Shown here piece by piece: positions 25,275 to 33,540 of a stretch of 64,000 nucleotides of DNA. The DNA lies in the NCBI RefSeq assembly GCF_028679125.1, contig NZ_JAJRCG010000008.1, forward strand, positions 62,001-126,000, written 5' to 3'. Under the pieces are notes generated by a model that did not search any database, was not told where the DNA came from, and saw only the letters and a list, made by a program, of their open reading frames with translations. Origin of the DNA: Methanoregula sp. (GTDB lineage: Archaea; Halobacteriota; Methanomicrobia; Methanomicrobiales; Methanospirillaceae). Positions within the stretch are counted from its first letter, which is position 1. The number at the start of each line of letters is the position of its first letter. Both the position numbers and the translations under genes were made by a program.

Positions 25275-25868
25275 TTATTTCCGTCCTCTCTGTGTGTTGT
25301 TTTGTGACTGCTCTGTCAGATTCTTTCCGGCACTCCAGGCATCCCCGGCATACTTCCCGAGCGACCAGTACCGGTTGTCGGGCATGGTCAGGAAGAGCGG
25401 GTCTATTTCAGGGAAATCGGGTTTGCCATCCTTGATCACCCTACCATCTGCATAGGCTCCTACAATCTCCCCGATATAGAGGCCGTGCGTCGGGAGGGGC
25501 ACCACCTGGACAAGCCGGCATTCAAGGGTGACAGGACAATCCTTTATCATCGGTGCTGTCTTGAGCGAGCCATAGACGACATCAAAGACCCCCGATTTAT
25601 CCGACTTTGCACCGGATACAATACCGCAGTAATCGGTCTTCTCCAGGAGCTCCGTGGAGGGAATGTTCACGGAGAAGGTCTTCGTTTCCGTAATCCCTTT
25701 TGATGTATAATGGCTGTTGGCGATCCCGCAGGCGATCATGGGCGGGTTTCCATTCACCCGGGTACACCAGCCCACGGCCATGAAGTTTGCTTTCCTGTTC
25801 ACCTGTGTCCCGACCAGAACCACCGGCATCGGGATGAAAAAATTGTTTCCAATCTGCTCTTTTTCCAT
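25275..25868 (-). CDS. Flavin reductase-like (flavoredoxin-type) FMN protein
   Basis: The 197-residue protein is a split-barrel flavin reductase-like domain. It includes FIPMPVVLVGTQVNRKANFM, VGWCTRVNGNPPMIACGI, FSVNIPSTELLEKTDYCG and a C-terminal LGKYAGDAW segment. Flavoredoxins of this type bind FMN tightly and pass electrons to partner flavoproteins; some bacterial relatives reduce free flavin. It is the first gene of the leftward seven-gene operon. The promoter region shared with the divergent HxlR-type regulator lies directly upstream of its ATG. Confidence 0.87.
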   Translation of the reverse strand: MEKEQIGNNFFIPMPVVLVGTQVNRKANFMAVGWCTRVNGNPPMIACGIANSHYTSKGITETKTFSVNIPSTELLEKTDYCGIVSGAKSDKSGVFDVVYGSLKTAPMIKDCPVTLECRLVQVVPLPTHGLYIGEIVGAYADGRVIKDGKPDFPEIDPLFLTMPDNRYWSLGKYAGDAWSAGKNLTEQSQNNTQRGRK

Positions 25869-25947
25869 ACTGGTTACCTCGTTCCCGGACAGTGCGGGGA
25901 TCCTGACAGAAAACCATAAACAGAGAGACTACAAACTATTCTTCTGC

Positions 25948-26016
25948 AATGGTAATCTTAACCATTACGATAAAATATGCCTTAACTGAATATATACAAT
26001 ATACGGGCATTATGGT
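25948..26016. promoter_or_regulatory. Divergent promoter and candidate HxlR operator
   Basis: The 171-base gap between the redox operon and the HxlR gene holds an imperfect 19-base palindrome, AATGGTAATCTTAACCATT, at 25948-25966. A second ATGGTAAC occurs at about 26010-26017, near the regulator start. TATA-like AATATATACAATATA lies at 25989-26003 for the rightward gene, and TATTTTATCG (minus strand, about 25969-25978) suits the leftward operon. Dimeric winged-helix regulators of this family usually bind such paired half-sites. Confidence 0.4.
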
Positions 26017-26039
26017 AACAGGCTTTCATTGAGGTAACT

Positions 26040-26414
26040 ATGGCGTACACGAAGAACGGAAAGACATACCACTGCACGGTCGAAGCCGCCCTCGACGTTA
26101 TTGGCGGCAAGTGGAAGCCGCTGATCCTCTGGCACCTTGGAGACGACGTGCTCCGATTCAGCGAACTGCAGAGGGATCTGCCGGGTGTCAATGCGAAGAT
26201 GCTCACAAAACAGCTCCGCGAACTGGAAGAAGACGGTGTAATCAAGCGGACCGTCTATCCTGAAGTACCGCCGCGGGTGGAATACAGTATCACGGAGTTC
26301 GGGAAGACCCTGATCCCAATCCTCCAGGCGCTCTGCACCTGGGGGGCACAGTACCTGGGTGTTGATGAGAACGGCAAGCAGTGCCCGGCAAAAGCCGGGA
26401 AGAAAATATCGTGA
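26040..26414 (+). CDS. HxlR-family winged-helix regulator
   Basis: The 124-residue protein has the full HxlR pattern: CTVEAALDVIGGKWKPLILW, then FSELQRDLPGVNAKMLTKQL and RELEEDGVIKRTVYPEVPPR-VEYSITEFG. The family includes sensors of redox state and reactive electrophiles through cysteines (HypR, YodB, QorR). This protein has Cys11 in the HCTVEAAL segment, the position used as the redox switch in YodB/HypR-like regulators, and further cysteines near the C-terminus (ALCTWG, KQCPAK). It is divergent from the seven-gene flavin operon and is the obvious candidate regulator for it. Whether it represses or activates cannot be read from the sequence. Confidence 0.9.
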   Translation: MAYTKNGKTYHCTVEAALDVIGGKWKPLILWHLGDDVLRFSELQRDLPGVNAKMLTKQLRELEEDGVIKRTVYPEVPPRVEYSITEFGKTLIPILQALCTWGAQYLGVDENGKQCPAKAGKKIS

Positions 26415-26503
26415 GATCGGTGCGGGGGATCAATGGGCAGCCCATCACGGCTGATCACTCCAGAAACCGGTTCACTTTTTATTTAAAAAAAGGGGCCTTT
26501 CGA

Positions 26504-27373
26504 TTAGAACCGGGTATTCATCCATTTTCGAGTGACATTTCCTATACCGAGCGCATCCTCCGGTTCCGGGTGTCTGGCGCTCTCCGGTATCATACCCTGA
26601 GGAATAGAATCGGCCGTGGTTGAGTCTCCCTGCTGATGCTGGGTCATCATCACTTCGATCATACCACGATCAAGTGAGGTATCATGGGGAGAGAGTATCC
26701 TGTTTAGTGAATATATCTCAGATACGAAATCGTACGGATCAATTTCCTTCTCTTCACCAATACTCATAGGCATGAGTTGCGATATCTGGCGGATCTCATC
26801 AACGGTTTCTTTCCCGATATAGCCCATCAGACAATAGGATTCCGCCAGGATCTCAAGACGGGAGTGCCCGTATTTTTTCACCCCGTGCTGCGTCCATTTG
26901 AAGAAATTATATGCTTTCTGGAGCGGCATCGGATCAATGTGGGGTATCTCAGGGAGTTGAGGAGCCGGGATACCTGACAGGGCACCCGAAGCCAGGTATT
27001 TCTGCAAATCCGAAGCAGCAGTATCATCAGGGGAGCTGTTTTTCTCCACCGGAAGTTCTGGTTCAAGCGGTTTCTTTTCCCGTTCGAGCTGCGATTCCCG
27101 CTCATTAATGGCAGCTTCCCGCGCTTCAAATTCAGATTCACGTGATACGGAATCCGGGTCTTCAACGGCTGTTCCGGTATCTGTTGGTGGGGACGATATA
27201 ATAGTAAAGGGATTCTCCATCTCATTCATCCGTTCCCGGATGTCCATGAGGATGTGTTTTATTGAAATTTTCAGGAGATCAACCTCGCGTTCGAGGCTCT
27301 GAAGCCTGACAGCTGGATCTTCCACTGACGCCGCAGAAATGATGTCGTCAACCTGGGTTTGATTTACAGCCAT
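26504..27373 (-). CDS. Coiled-coil protein with ArlD/E (FlaD/E)-like domain
   Basis: The 289-residue protein has an N-terminal coiled coil (about residues 15-55; RLQSLEREVDLLKISIKHIL), an acidic linker with a second charged helix (about 78-102), and a compact helical domain (about 140-215). The compact domain reads AYNFFKWTQHGVKKYGHSRL followed by EILAESYCLMGYIGKETVDE. That W-x3-G/V-x4-GH-x2-L...Y-x3-G-x-I pattern resembles the conserved domain of archaellum accessory proteins ArlD/E (FlaD/E), which bridge the chemotaxis and motor complexes. No archaellin, ArlF-J or chemotaxis gene lies nearby. It could be an archaellum component encoded apart from its operon or an adaptor for another surface machine. 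The tail is Pro/Gln-rich. Confidence 0.55.
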   Translation of the reverse strand: MAVNQTQVDDIISAASVEDPAVRLQSLEREVDLLKISIKHILMDIRERMNEMENPFTIISSPPTDTGTAVEDPDSVSRESEFEAREAAINERESQLEREKKPLEPELPVEKNSSPDDTAASDLQKYLASGALSGIPAPQLPEIPHIDPMPLQKAYNFFKWTQHGVKKYGHSRLEILAESYCLMGYIGKETVDEIRQISQLMPMSIGEEKEIDPYDFVSEIYSLNRILSPHDTSLDRGMIEVMMTQHQQGDSTTADSIPQGMIPESARHPEPEDALGIGNVTRKWMNTRF

Positions 27374-27402
27374 GGCGTTGTCCGATTATTTGTTATTTTT
27401 AT

Positions 27403-27418
27403 TTAATAAATATATCGG
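27403..27418 (-). promoter_or_regulatory. TATA-like element of the ArlD/E-like gene
   Basis: On the minus strand the sequence reads CGATATATTTATTAAA about 30-45 bases before the ATG, a good archaeal TATA match that would give a very short leader. The rest of the gap to the divergent AlkD gene is AT-rich with no gene. Confidence 0.4.
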
Positions 27419-27651
27419 TTTTAAAAAAACTAAAATTTGGGCTCCGTTTATTAATATTAAAAATAGTATTGCAATAAACAATTAAAATCAGACCCCCGGG
27501 AGGAGATGCGGCACGTTCAATTCAGAGAATGGAAATAAATCGAGGGTACATCCTGGAATTGATTTGATCTCCTCGCATCCATGCATGAAGATCTCCCGGC
27601 CCGGAATCCGGTTCCATTTCTCTTATCTGGGATTCCCACCCACCTTTCAGC

Positions 27652-28365
27652 ATGGACCCGGTTATTGCACGCATCCGGTATGAGCTGGAAAACCAGGCTG
27701 ATCCTGAAATTCAGAAGACCTCAAAACGGTTCTTCAAGGAAGAGATCCGGTGCTATGGAATGAAGACGGCGACGGTGATTGCGCTTGCCAAGAAGTTCTG
27801 GAAAGAGATCCAAGGTCGCCCAAAACCGGAGATCTTTACTCTGTGCGAAGAACTCTATCAGTCCGGATACATGGAGGAGTCATTCATTGTTTCAGAATGG
27901 GCTCACGCCCTTTCCGGACGTTACGAAAGAGAGGATCTCGCTGTGTTCCGACGCTGGATCGATACCTACATCACGAACTGGGCGTCGTGCGATGGTTTCT
28001 GCAATCATACCATGGGCGACTTCATCGAACAGTACCCGGAATATATCGATGAACTGAAACACTGGGCGCTGTCGGAGAACCGGTGGATGCGCCGGGCCGC
28101 GGCGGTGTCTCTCATTATTCCCGCCAAACATGGAGAGTTCCCGGTTGAGGCCATGGAAATCGCCGATCTGCTCCTCACAGATCCTGATGATATGGTGCAG
28201 AAAGGTTATGGCTGGCTCCTCAAAGAGGTGAGCCGGAAGCACACGAATGAGGTCTTCTCGTACGTGATGAAGAACAAACAGGTGATGCCCCGGACAGCGC
28301 TACGGTACGCGATCGAGCTGATGCCAAAGGAGCTCAAGGCCGATGCAATGAGGAAGGACTGGTAG
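27652..28365 (+). CDS. AlkD-type DNA alkylation repair glycosylase
   Basis: The 237-residue all-helical HEAT-like protein has the AlkD family features: FFKEEIRCYGMKTATVIALA near the N-terminus, then SEWAHAL, the catalytic NWASCDGFCNH stretch (Trp and Asp as in the W-x3-D motif) near residue 118, and RWMRRAAAVSLIIP near residue 145. AlkD enzymes excise N3- and N7-alkylpurines from DNA without flipping the base, tolerating bulky adducts. A family start motif is preserved with the ATG used. The gene is convergent with the aquaporin gene and does not appear to belong to an operon. Confidence 0.88.
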   Translation: MDPVIARIRYELENQADPEIQKTSKRFFKEEIRCYGMKTATVIALAKKFWKEIQGRPKPEIFTLCEELYQSGYMEESFIVSEWAHALSGRYEREDLAVFRRWIDTYITNWASCDGFCNHTMGDFIEQYPEYIDELKHWALSENRWMRRAAAVSLIIPAKHGEFPVEAMEIADLLLTDPDDMVQKGYGWLLKEVSRKHTNEVFSYVMKNKQVMPRTALRYAIELMPKELKADAMRKDW

Positions 28366-28379
28366 AAAAAGGAGGAGGA

Positions 28380-29078
28380 TTATGCCGGTGCAGCGGTATC
28401 CTCAAGGAGATCCTTCCACACGAAGGCAGCAATCACAGCCCCGATGATCGGGGCGATAATGAAGAGCCAGAGCTGAGCAAGCGCTGTTCCGCCAACAACC
28501 AGTGCCGGTCCCAGACTGCGGGCCGGATTGATGGATGCTCCGGTGATAGGGATACATACCAGGAGGATGACCGTAAGCGCTAACCCGATGGGAATCCCGG
28601 CAAACCCGGCGGGGGCGGATTTGCTGGTCACCCCGAAGATTACCAGCAGGAACACGAAGGTCAGAACGACCTCGGCAATAAGCCCGGACACCATGGAATA
28701 TCCGTCAGGAGAAGCTACCCCGTACCCGTTCTGGCCCAGGCCGTTTGTGGCAAGGTCATAACCCGGGTGCCCGGTCATGATCGAGAGCAGCAGGAGTGAG
28801 GCGATGACCGCCCCGATGCACTGGACGATGATATAGATCACCGCGTCCTTTGACCCAATCTTCCCGTTCACCAGCATCGCTAGGGTTATCGCGGGGTTGA
28901 TATGACAACCCGAGATTGGCCCGATAGCATAGACCATAGCAACAACGGTCAGTCCAAAGGCCAGCGCAATCCCGAGAAAACCGATGTGTTCTCCGGCAAC
29001 GACAGCACTTCCTGTCCCGATAAGGATCAGGATAAAGGTCCCGAGTAATTCGGCAAGGTACTTCTTCCACTCATTCAA
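28380..29078 (-). CDS. Aquaporin (MIP family channel)
   Basis: The 232-residue protein has six membrane segments and both half-helix motifs, SGCHINPAITLAML and GASINPARSLGPAL. In water-specific AqpZ a His in helix 5 narrows the filter. The aligned position here (within GLALTVILLVCIPITG) is Leu, closer to archaeal AqpM, which has Ile there and a wider, more hydrophobic pore. The channel may therefore pass small neutral molecules such as glycerol, H2S or CO2 in addition to water; this is inference from one position. The gene is followed by the convergent AlkD gene. Confidence 0.92.
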   Translation of the reverse strand: MNEWKKYLAELLGTFILILIGTGSAVVAGEHIGFLGIALAFGLTVVAMVYAIGPISGCHINPAITLAMLVNGKIGSKDAVIYIIVQCIGAVIASLLLLSIMTGHPGYDLATNGLGQNGYGVASPDGYSMVSGLIAEVVLTFVFLLVIFGVTSKSAPAGFAGIPIGLALTVILLVCIPITGASINPARSLGPALVVGGTALAQLWLFIIAPIIGAVIAAFVWKDLLEDTAAPA

Positions 29079-29248
29079 ATGAATACCACCTACCCCGGTT
29101 TTTCCGGTCAGTGGTTGTCAACCTCCGGGTTTATACAGGTATCGTGATTCCTGACCGATGTAAAGGTGGTTCTCGCGGCATAACTAAGAGCAAAACCACA
29201 ATTATCGCCAGATTTAACTGACCGTCCCGCCTACGGTGAGTTATGCAA

Positions 29249-30570
29249 ATGGCGGTAGGGAGAGGACTTGTCATCACCGTGCTGATCTTTGTTGGGGTGG
29301 TCCTCGCTGGAGTGCCGGAATTTCCGGGAGCACAGACGGGCAGACTATCCCCGCCGCCACCCAACCCCCTTCATCCACGTATACAACACCAGTACCTGGG
29401 ATACCCGCATCAGAAAGTAATTCGGATGTTACGCTTGCCAACAACCGGTTTGCGGCTGACCTGTATCGCCAGCTCGCAACAGATCCCGCATCTTCAGGAT
29501 CGAATATCTTCTTCTCATCATTCTCCATCTCATCCGCACTTGCGATCACGTACGAAGGGGCACGCGGGACAACGGCTGACGAGATCCGGTCGGTCTTTCA
29601 CCTCCCGGCAAACGATACTGCACGAAGGCTCGGATTTGCCACAACAATTGATCATCTCAACCAGCCCGATACCGGGTATACGCTGAAGATGGCAAATGCA
29701 CTCTGGGCCGAGAAGAACTACACATTCCTCCCGGCGTATCGCAGTACTGCCGGAACATATTACTCAGCCAATACCACTAACCTTGATTTTATCAACCAGC
29801 CCGATACTTCCCGCCTCACGATCAACCGGTGGGTAGAGGACAAGACTGCCAACAAGATACGGGATCTGTTGCCGACAGGTTCCATCGATCCCATGACCCG
29901 GCTCGTGATAACAAACGCAGTCTATTTCAAGGGATCCTGGGTGAGACAATTCGATGCGAACAAGACGCGGGATGCAGAATTTCAGGTCGCACCCGGCAAG
30001 ACCGTGACGGTCAAAATGATGCAGCGGACGGACGAGGAGGCCGTGTATTCCTATGCCGTTACCGGAGATCTCCAGAGGCTGGCAATGCCGTACACCCACT
30101 CCAGCGGTAAGGGTCTTTCAATGATCGTCCTTCTGCCTGCGACAGATAACCTGTCCGCTGCAGAACAGTATCTCGACCCGGAGAGACTCTCCTCACTGGA
30201 ACAGAGCGCTTCATTGCAGCGCGTGGATGTGTACATCCCGAAATTTACCCTGGAGACCAAATATCAGCTTCAGCCAGTCCTTTCTGTAATGGGGATGCCG
30301 GCTGCCTTTTCCGATACTGCCGACTTCTCGGGTATGGACGGGAAACAGGATCTGGTTATCAGCGATGTAATCCACAAAGCGTACGTGGATGTGAACGAGG
30401 AGGGGACGCAAGCTGCTGCTACGACCGCCGTTGTCGTGGTGGAAGCTGCCAGGGAGAACCCAAAAATTCCCGTGTTCAGGTCAGATCACCCCTTCGTCTT
30501 CCTGATCCAGGATAATGATTCCGGAACGATACTCTTTACCGGTCGTGTTGTCAACCCGACAGGAGCGTAA
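29249..30570 (+). CDS. Serpin, lipoprotein signal out of frame (frameshift near 29311)
   Basis: The frame from about 29312 to the stop encodes a full serpin: NRFAADLYRQLATDPASSGS (helix A), NIFFSSFSISSALAITYEGA, ITNAVYFKGSW, and the closing HPFVFLIQDNDSGTILFTGR. The reactive-loop hinge EEGTQAAATTAVVVVEAARE has the small-residue pattern of inhibitory serpins; P1 would fall near Glu-Ala, Ala-Ala or Ala-Arg. The N-terminal signal MAVGRGLVITVLIFVGVVLAG is in another frame. A single missing T, GGA(T)GTGCC, would join them as a lipobox LAGC followed by AGISGSTDG and a Thr/Pro linker. The intended product is thus a surface-anchored protease inhibitor. As given, the gene is broken unless recoding, an alternative start or sequencing error explains it. 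Confidence 0.75.
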
Positions 30571-30647
30571 TATCAGATGAGGTGCGGATTCAGCATTCCC
30601 TTTTCTTCTCAACAACAATCCAACGATATAGAAAAAAGACAATACTA

Positions 30648-31022
30648 TCAGCCGATACTCGCGACCCTCTGTTGAACCAGGTTCATGAGATCCTCAAGAC
30701 ACTGGCACCGGTTGATCTCATCGGTGCTGGCAACCTGTAAGATATCTTTTCCCACCTGGACGAGAATTGTGGGAAATGTCGTGAGGCCCGTGCCAACCTC
30801 AGAAGAGAATTCGTTCCGGTTCAGGAACCGGGCCGGCATGTCAAGCTCCTTGATAAAACGTTTCCAGTCCTTCTTCATGCCGATAGGACTGTACGTGATT
30901 GCTGTAAGGTTACAGGAGTCCTTACTATGTGATCCACCTGTCTTCGACGAATAATCCTTCATGCCCGGTAATACGCCACCGTCGGCGTTATATACGCAAA
31001 GGAGGGTCTTCCCGTATGACAT
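30648..31022 (-). CDS. Small thioredoxin-fold-like protein
   Basis: The 124-residue protein begins MSYGKTLLCVYNADGGVLPG and contains SCNLTAITYSPIGMKKDWKR, then FPTILVQVGKDILQVASTDE and CQCLEDLMNLVQQR. The beta-alpha pattern with a cis-Pro-like TFPTILV resembles the thioredoxin fold, but the usual C-x2-C pair is absent; there are isolated cysteines and a C-x-C near the end. I do not recognise a named family. It lies downstream of the ribonucleotide reductase gene on the same strand, 91 bases away, so a role in reductase recycling is possible but unproven. An upstream TTG would add eight residues. Confidence 0.6.
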   Translation of the reverse strand: MSYGKTLLCVYNADGGVLPGMKDYSSKTGGSHSKDSCNLTAITYSPIGMKKDWKRFIKELDMPARFLNRNEFSSEVGTGLTTFPTILVQVGKDILQVASTDEINRCQCLEDLMNLVQQRVASIG

Positions 31023-31113
31023 GGTGAAGGGGGTTCTCCCTGCCAATATATATTTTGAGAGGATGGCTGGAGTTCAGATAATGAGAGAGACGGTCGAAAA
31101 AGAAGGTTCCTGC

Positions 31114-33318
31114 TCAGCTGCATCCGGTCCAGCCGCAGTGTTTACAGATCCCCTTGTTGCAGCCTTCCCCGAAATCCAGCGGCTCGCCACAATCAGGACA
31201 GGGATTCTTTTTATTGACTTCGCGGATATCCCAGTCCCTTAAGGTTGTGATGCTCTGGTTCTTTGCAGAGAGCTCGATGCAGCGCCCCACCACATCCGCA
31301 CAGGAATGCCCTTCCGATGCGGGATTCTTAAGCGCGACAATGCAGTTGACTTTTGCAAACTGTTTCACGAACTTGGTGAAGGGGACCCCGTTCTGGAGAC
31401 CCGTGCTGATGGCCCGACCAAGGGCACTGCTGTTGGCCTCGCAACCCCCGCTCCCAACCGTCCTGATGAAGACCTCCATTGGTCTCCCGTCCAGGAGGTT
31501 GACGGTCACGTACAGACGGCAGCAGCCGGACTGGCAGAGGAACGTCCGTCCGGAGAGCTCCCGGGGCCGGTTTATCGAGAGCACCGGGATCTTTTCGGGA
31601 ACATTTCTTCCGGCAACGGGAACAGGTACGGGTGACGGTGTGGTATCTTTCAGGGCGAGAACCACGTCCTCCCTGCTGCCGGTCCGGTAGATGGTGATGC
31701 CCTTGAGCTTCAGCGACCAGGCCATGAGGAGGGCTTCCGCACAATCCTCTCTGGTCGCGGATGATGGCATGTTGATGGTCTTGCTGATGGATGCGTGAAC
31801 ATGTTTCTGGAATTCAGCCTGCATCAGGATGTGATCCCTCCAGCTGATGTCGAGTGCGGTCTTACAGAGAGCACGGAATTCCGCCGAGAGCCAGTGCAGG
31901 TCCTGTACGGTTCCGGATTCATGGACATGGGCGATCACTTCCTCGATCTTATTCTCCCGTTCGTCCCCTGCAAAGCCCATGCCGGAGAGGGTGACGCTGA
32001 GATGCTCGCGGAAGACAGGATTCACGATAACAAACGTCTTCCCGACCGTGTTCTTCCGGGTATAGGCAAACGAGAAGATCGGTTCGATCCCGCTTGAACA
32101 GCCGGCGAGGAGAGAGATCGTGCCGGTGGGCGCAATCGTCGTCATGGCTGCATTCCTGATCGGGAACTCCGTCCAGATACTTCCCTGCCATGCCGGGAAT
32201 GATCCCACCTTTGCGGCACGCCGGCGGGATTCGTCGATAGCCGTCGAAGTTACGATCTCCATGATCCGCCCGCACCATGCCCGGCCTTCAGCGGAATCGT
32301 ACGCAAGCCCGGCCATCAGGAGCGCGTCGTGGACCCCCATGAGGCCCAGGCCGATCTTCCGTGTCTTCCGTGTCGCTTCCGCGATCTGCGGGATCGGGAA
32401 GACATTCTTGTCAATAACCAGGTCGAGGAACCGGGTGGCCATACGGGCGGTGTCAGCAAGTTCCTTCTCATCGAGGATTCCATTGTGCATGCAGGTTGCA
32501 AGGTTGATGCTGCCGAGTACGCAGCTCTCGTAGGGGAGGAGCGGTTGCTCCCCGCAGGGATTGGTGGTGTCGATCTCACCAAGCTGGGGGGTGGGATTCC
32601 GCCGGTTGATCTCATCGAAGAAGAGGAGGCCCGGTTCACCATTCTTCCAGATACCCTCAACAATGGCGGTCCAGATCCGGCCTACGGTGACCGTATCCCC
32701 GGTATGGGGGTGAGTGAGCCAGACGGTCTCAAACTGCCTGCGGGAGACAAGATCCATGAACCGGTCATTGACCATCACGGAGATGTTGAAGTTGGAGAAC
32801 TCGCCTTCCTTTGTCTTTGCGGTGATGAACGGGATGATGTCGGGATGCCAGACATTGAGGATCCCCATATTCGCCCCGCGCCGGCGCCCCCCCTGCTTGA
32901 TCACATCGGTTGCGGCATTGAAGACCCGCATGAACGAGACCGGGCCGGATGCTACTCCCTCAGTTGACTGGACTGGGGATCCTTCCGGCCGGAGGTGCGA
33001 GAAGTTATACCCGGTTCCCCCGCCGGTCTTGTGAATGATCGCGCCCTGCTTCATCGCATCGAAGATCCCGTCGATGGAATCCGTGACGGGGAGTGTGAAG
33101 CAGGCGGAGAGCTGGCCAAGTTCGGTCCCGGCGTTCATCAGCGTGGGGGAGTTGGGAAGGAAGCGAAGCGTGCGCATGGCCTCAAAAAAACGGGATTCTT
33201 CGTCACGGTCTTCGGCAAGAGCCGATGCTACACGGCGGCAGATGTCCTCAAAACTGGTCTCGCCTTTGCGGAGGTATCGTGCAGAAAGTATGCTGTCAAC
33301 AACGGGTGATGCACTCAT
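31114..33318 (-). CDS. nrdJ: Adenosylcobalamin-dependent (class II) ribonucleotide reductase
   Basis: The 734-residue protein has the class II layout. An N-terminal RFLPNSPTLMNAGTELGQLS leads into the barrel, followed by KTGGGTGYNFSHLRPEGSPV, TNPCGEQPLLPYESCVLGSI (active-site loop), and PTGTISLLAGCSSGIEPIFS. A C-terminal Cys-rich tail, CPDCGEPLDFGEGCNKGICK-HCGWTGC, acts as zinc ribbon and redox swap arm. These enzymes reduce ribonucleotides with a radical generated from adenosylcobalamin, in the absence of oxygen. cbiB, for corrinoid biosynthesis, lies 1.7 kb away on the same strand. A 222-base gap upstream holds no gene and no cobalamin riboswitch that I can see. Confidence 0.94.
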   Translation of the reverse strand: MSASPVVDSILSARYLRKGETSFEDICRRVASALAEDRDEESRFFEAMRTLRFLPNSPTLMNAGTELGQLSACFTLPVTDSIDGIFDAMKQGAIIHKTGGGTGYNFSHLRPEGSPVQSTEGVASGPVSFMRVFNAATDVIKQGGRRRGANMGILNVWHPDIIPFITAKTKEGEFSNFNISVMVNDRFMDLVSRRQFETVWLTHPHTGDTVTVGRIWTAIVEGIWKNGEPGLLFFDEINRRNPTPQLGEIDTTNPCGEQPLLPYESCVLGSINLATCMHNGILDEKELADTARMATRFLDLVIDKNVFPIPQIAEATRKTRKIGLGLMGVHDALLMAGLAYDSAEGRAWCGRIMEIVTSTAIDESRRRAAKVGSFPAWQGSIWTEFPIRNAAMTTIAPTGTISLLAGCSSGIEPIFSFAYTRKNTVGKTFVIVNPVFREHLSVTLSGMGFAGDERENKIEEVIAHVHESGTVQDLHWLSAEFRALCKTALDISWRDHILMQAEFQKHVHASISKTINMPSSATREDCAEALLMAWSLKLKGITIYRTGSREDVVLALKDTTPSPVPVPVAGRNVPEKIPVLSINRPRELSGRTFLCQSGCCRLYVTVNLLDGRPMEVFIRTVGSGGCEANSSALGRAISTGLQNGVPFTKFVKQFAKVNCIVALKNPASEGHSCADVVGRCIELSAKNQSITTLRDWDIREVNKKNPCPDCGEPLDFGEGCNKGICKHCGWTGCS

Positions 33319-33540
33319 AGGTTATTCCTGATTCGTTCTGTCTGGTTTATGAAATTTCCCGCTCGGAAAGTGCCCGTGATGAGGGCATACCCCCGGGAGA
33401 ATCCGGGGCATGATAACCGGGATATTCTCATCTGGATAGTATCCCTGAATTAAAAGCAGTTTCCGATCAGGTGTTCCTAGGTGCGGGACCCAAAGAGATC
33501 CGGAAGGGACACCCTTGCCATACATACCGGAATACTATCC

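Noticed and set aside
33319-33540. Cobalamin riboswitch upstream of nrdJ, or tRNA gene
   Set aside because: No B12-box-like core or cloverleaf could be recognised; only a short GC-rich hairpin near 33397.
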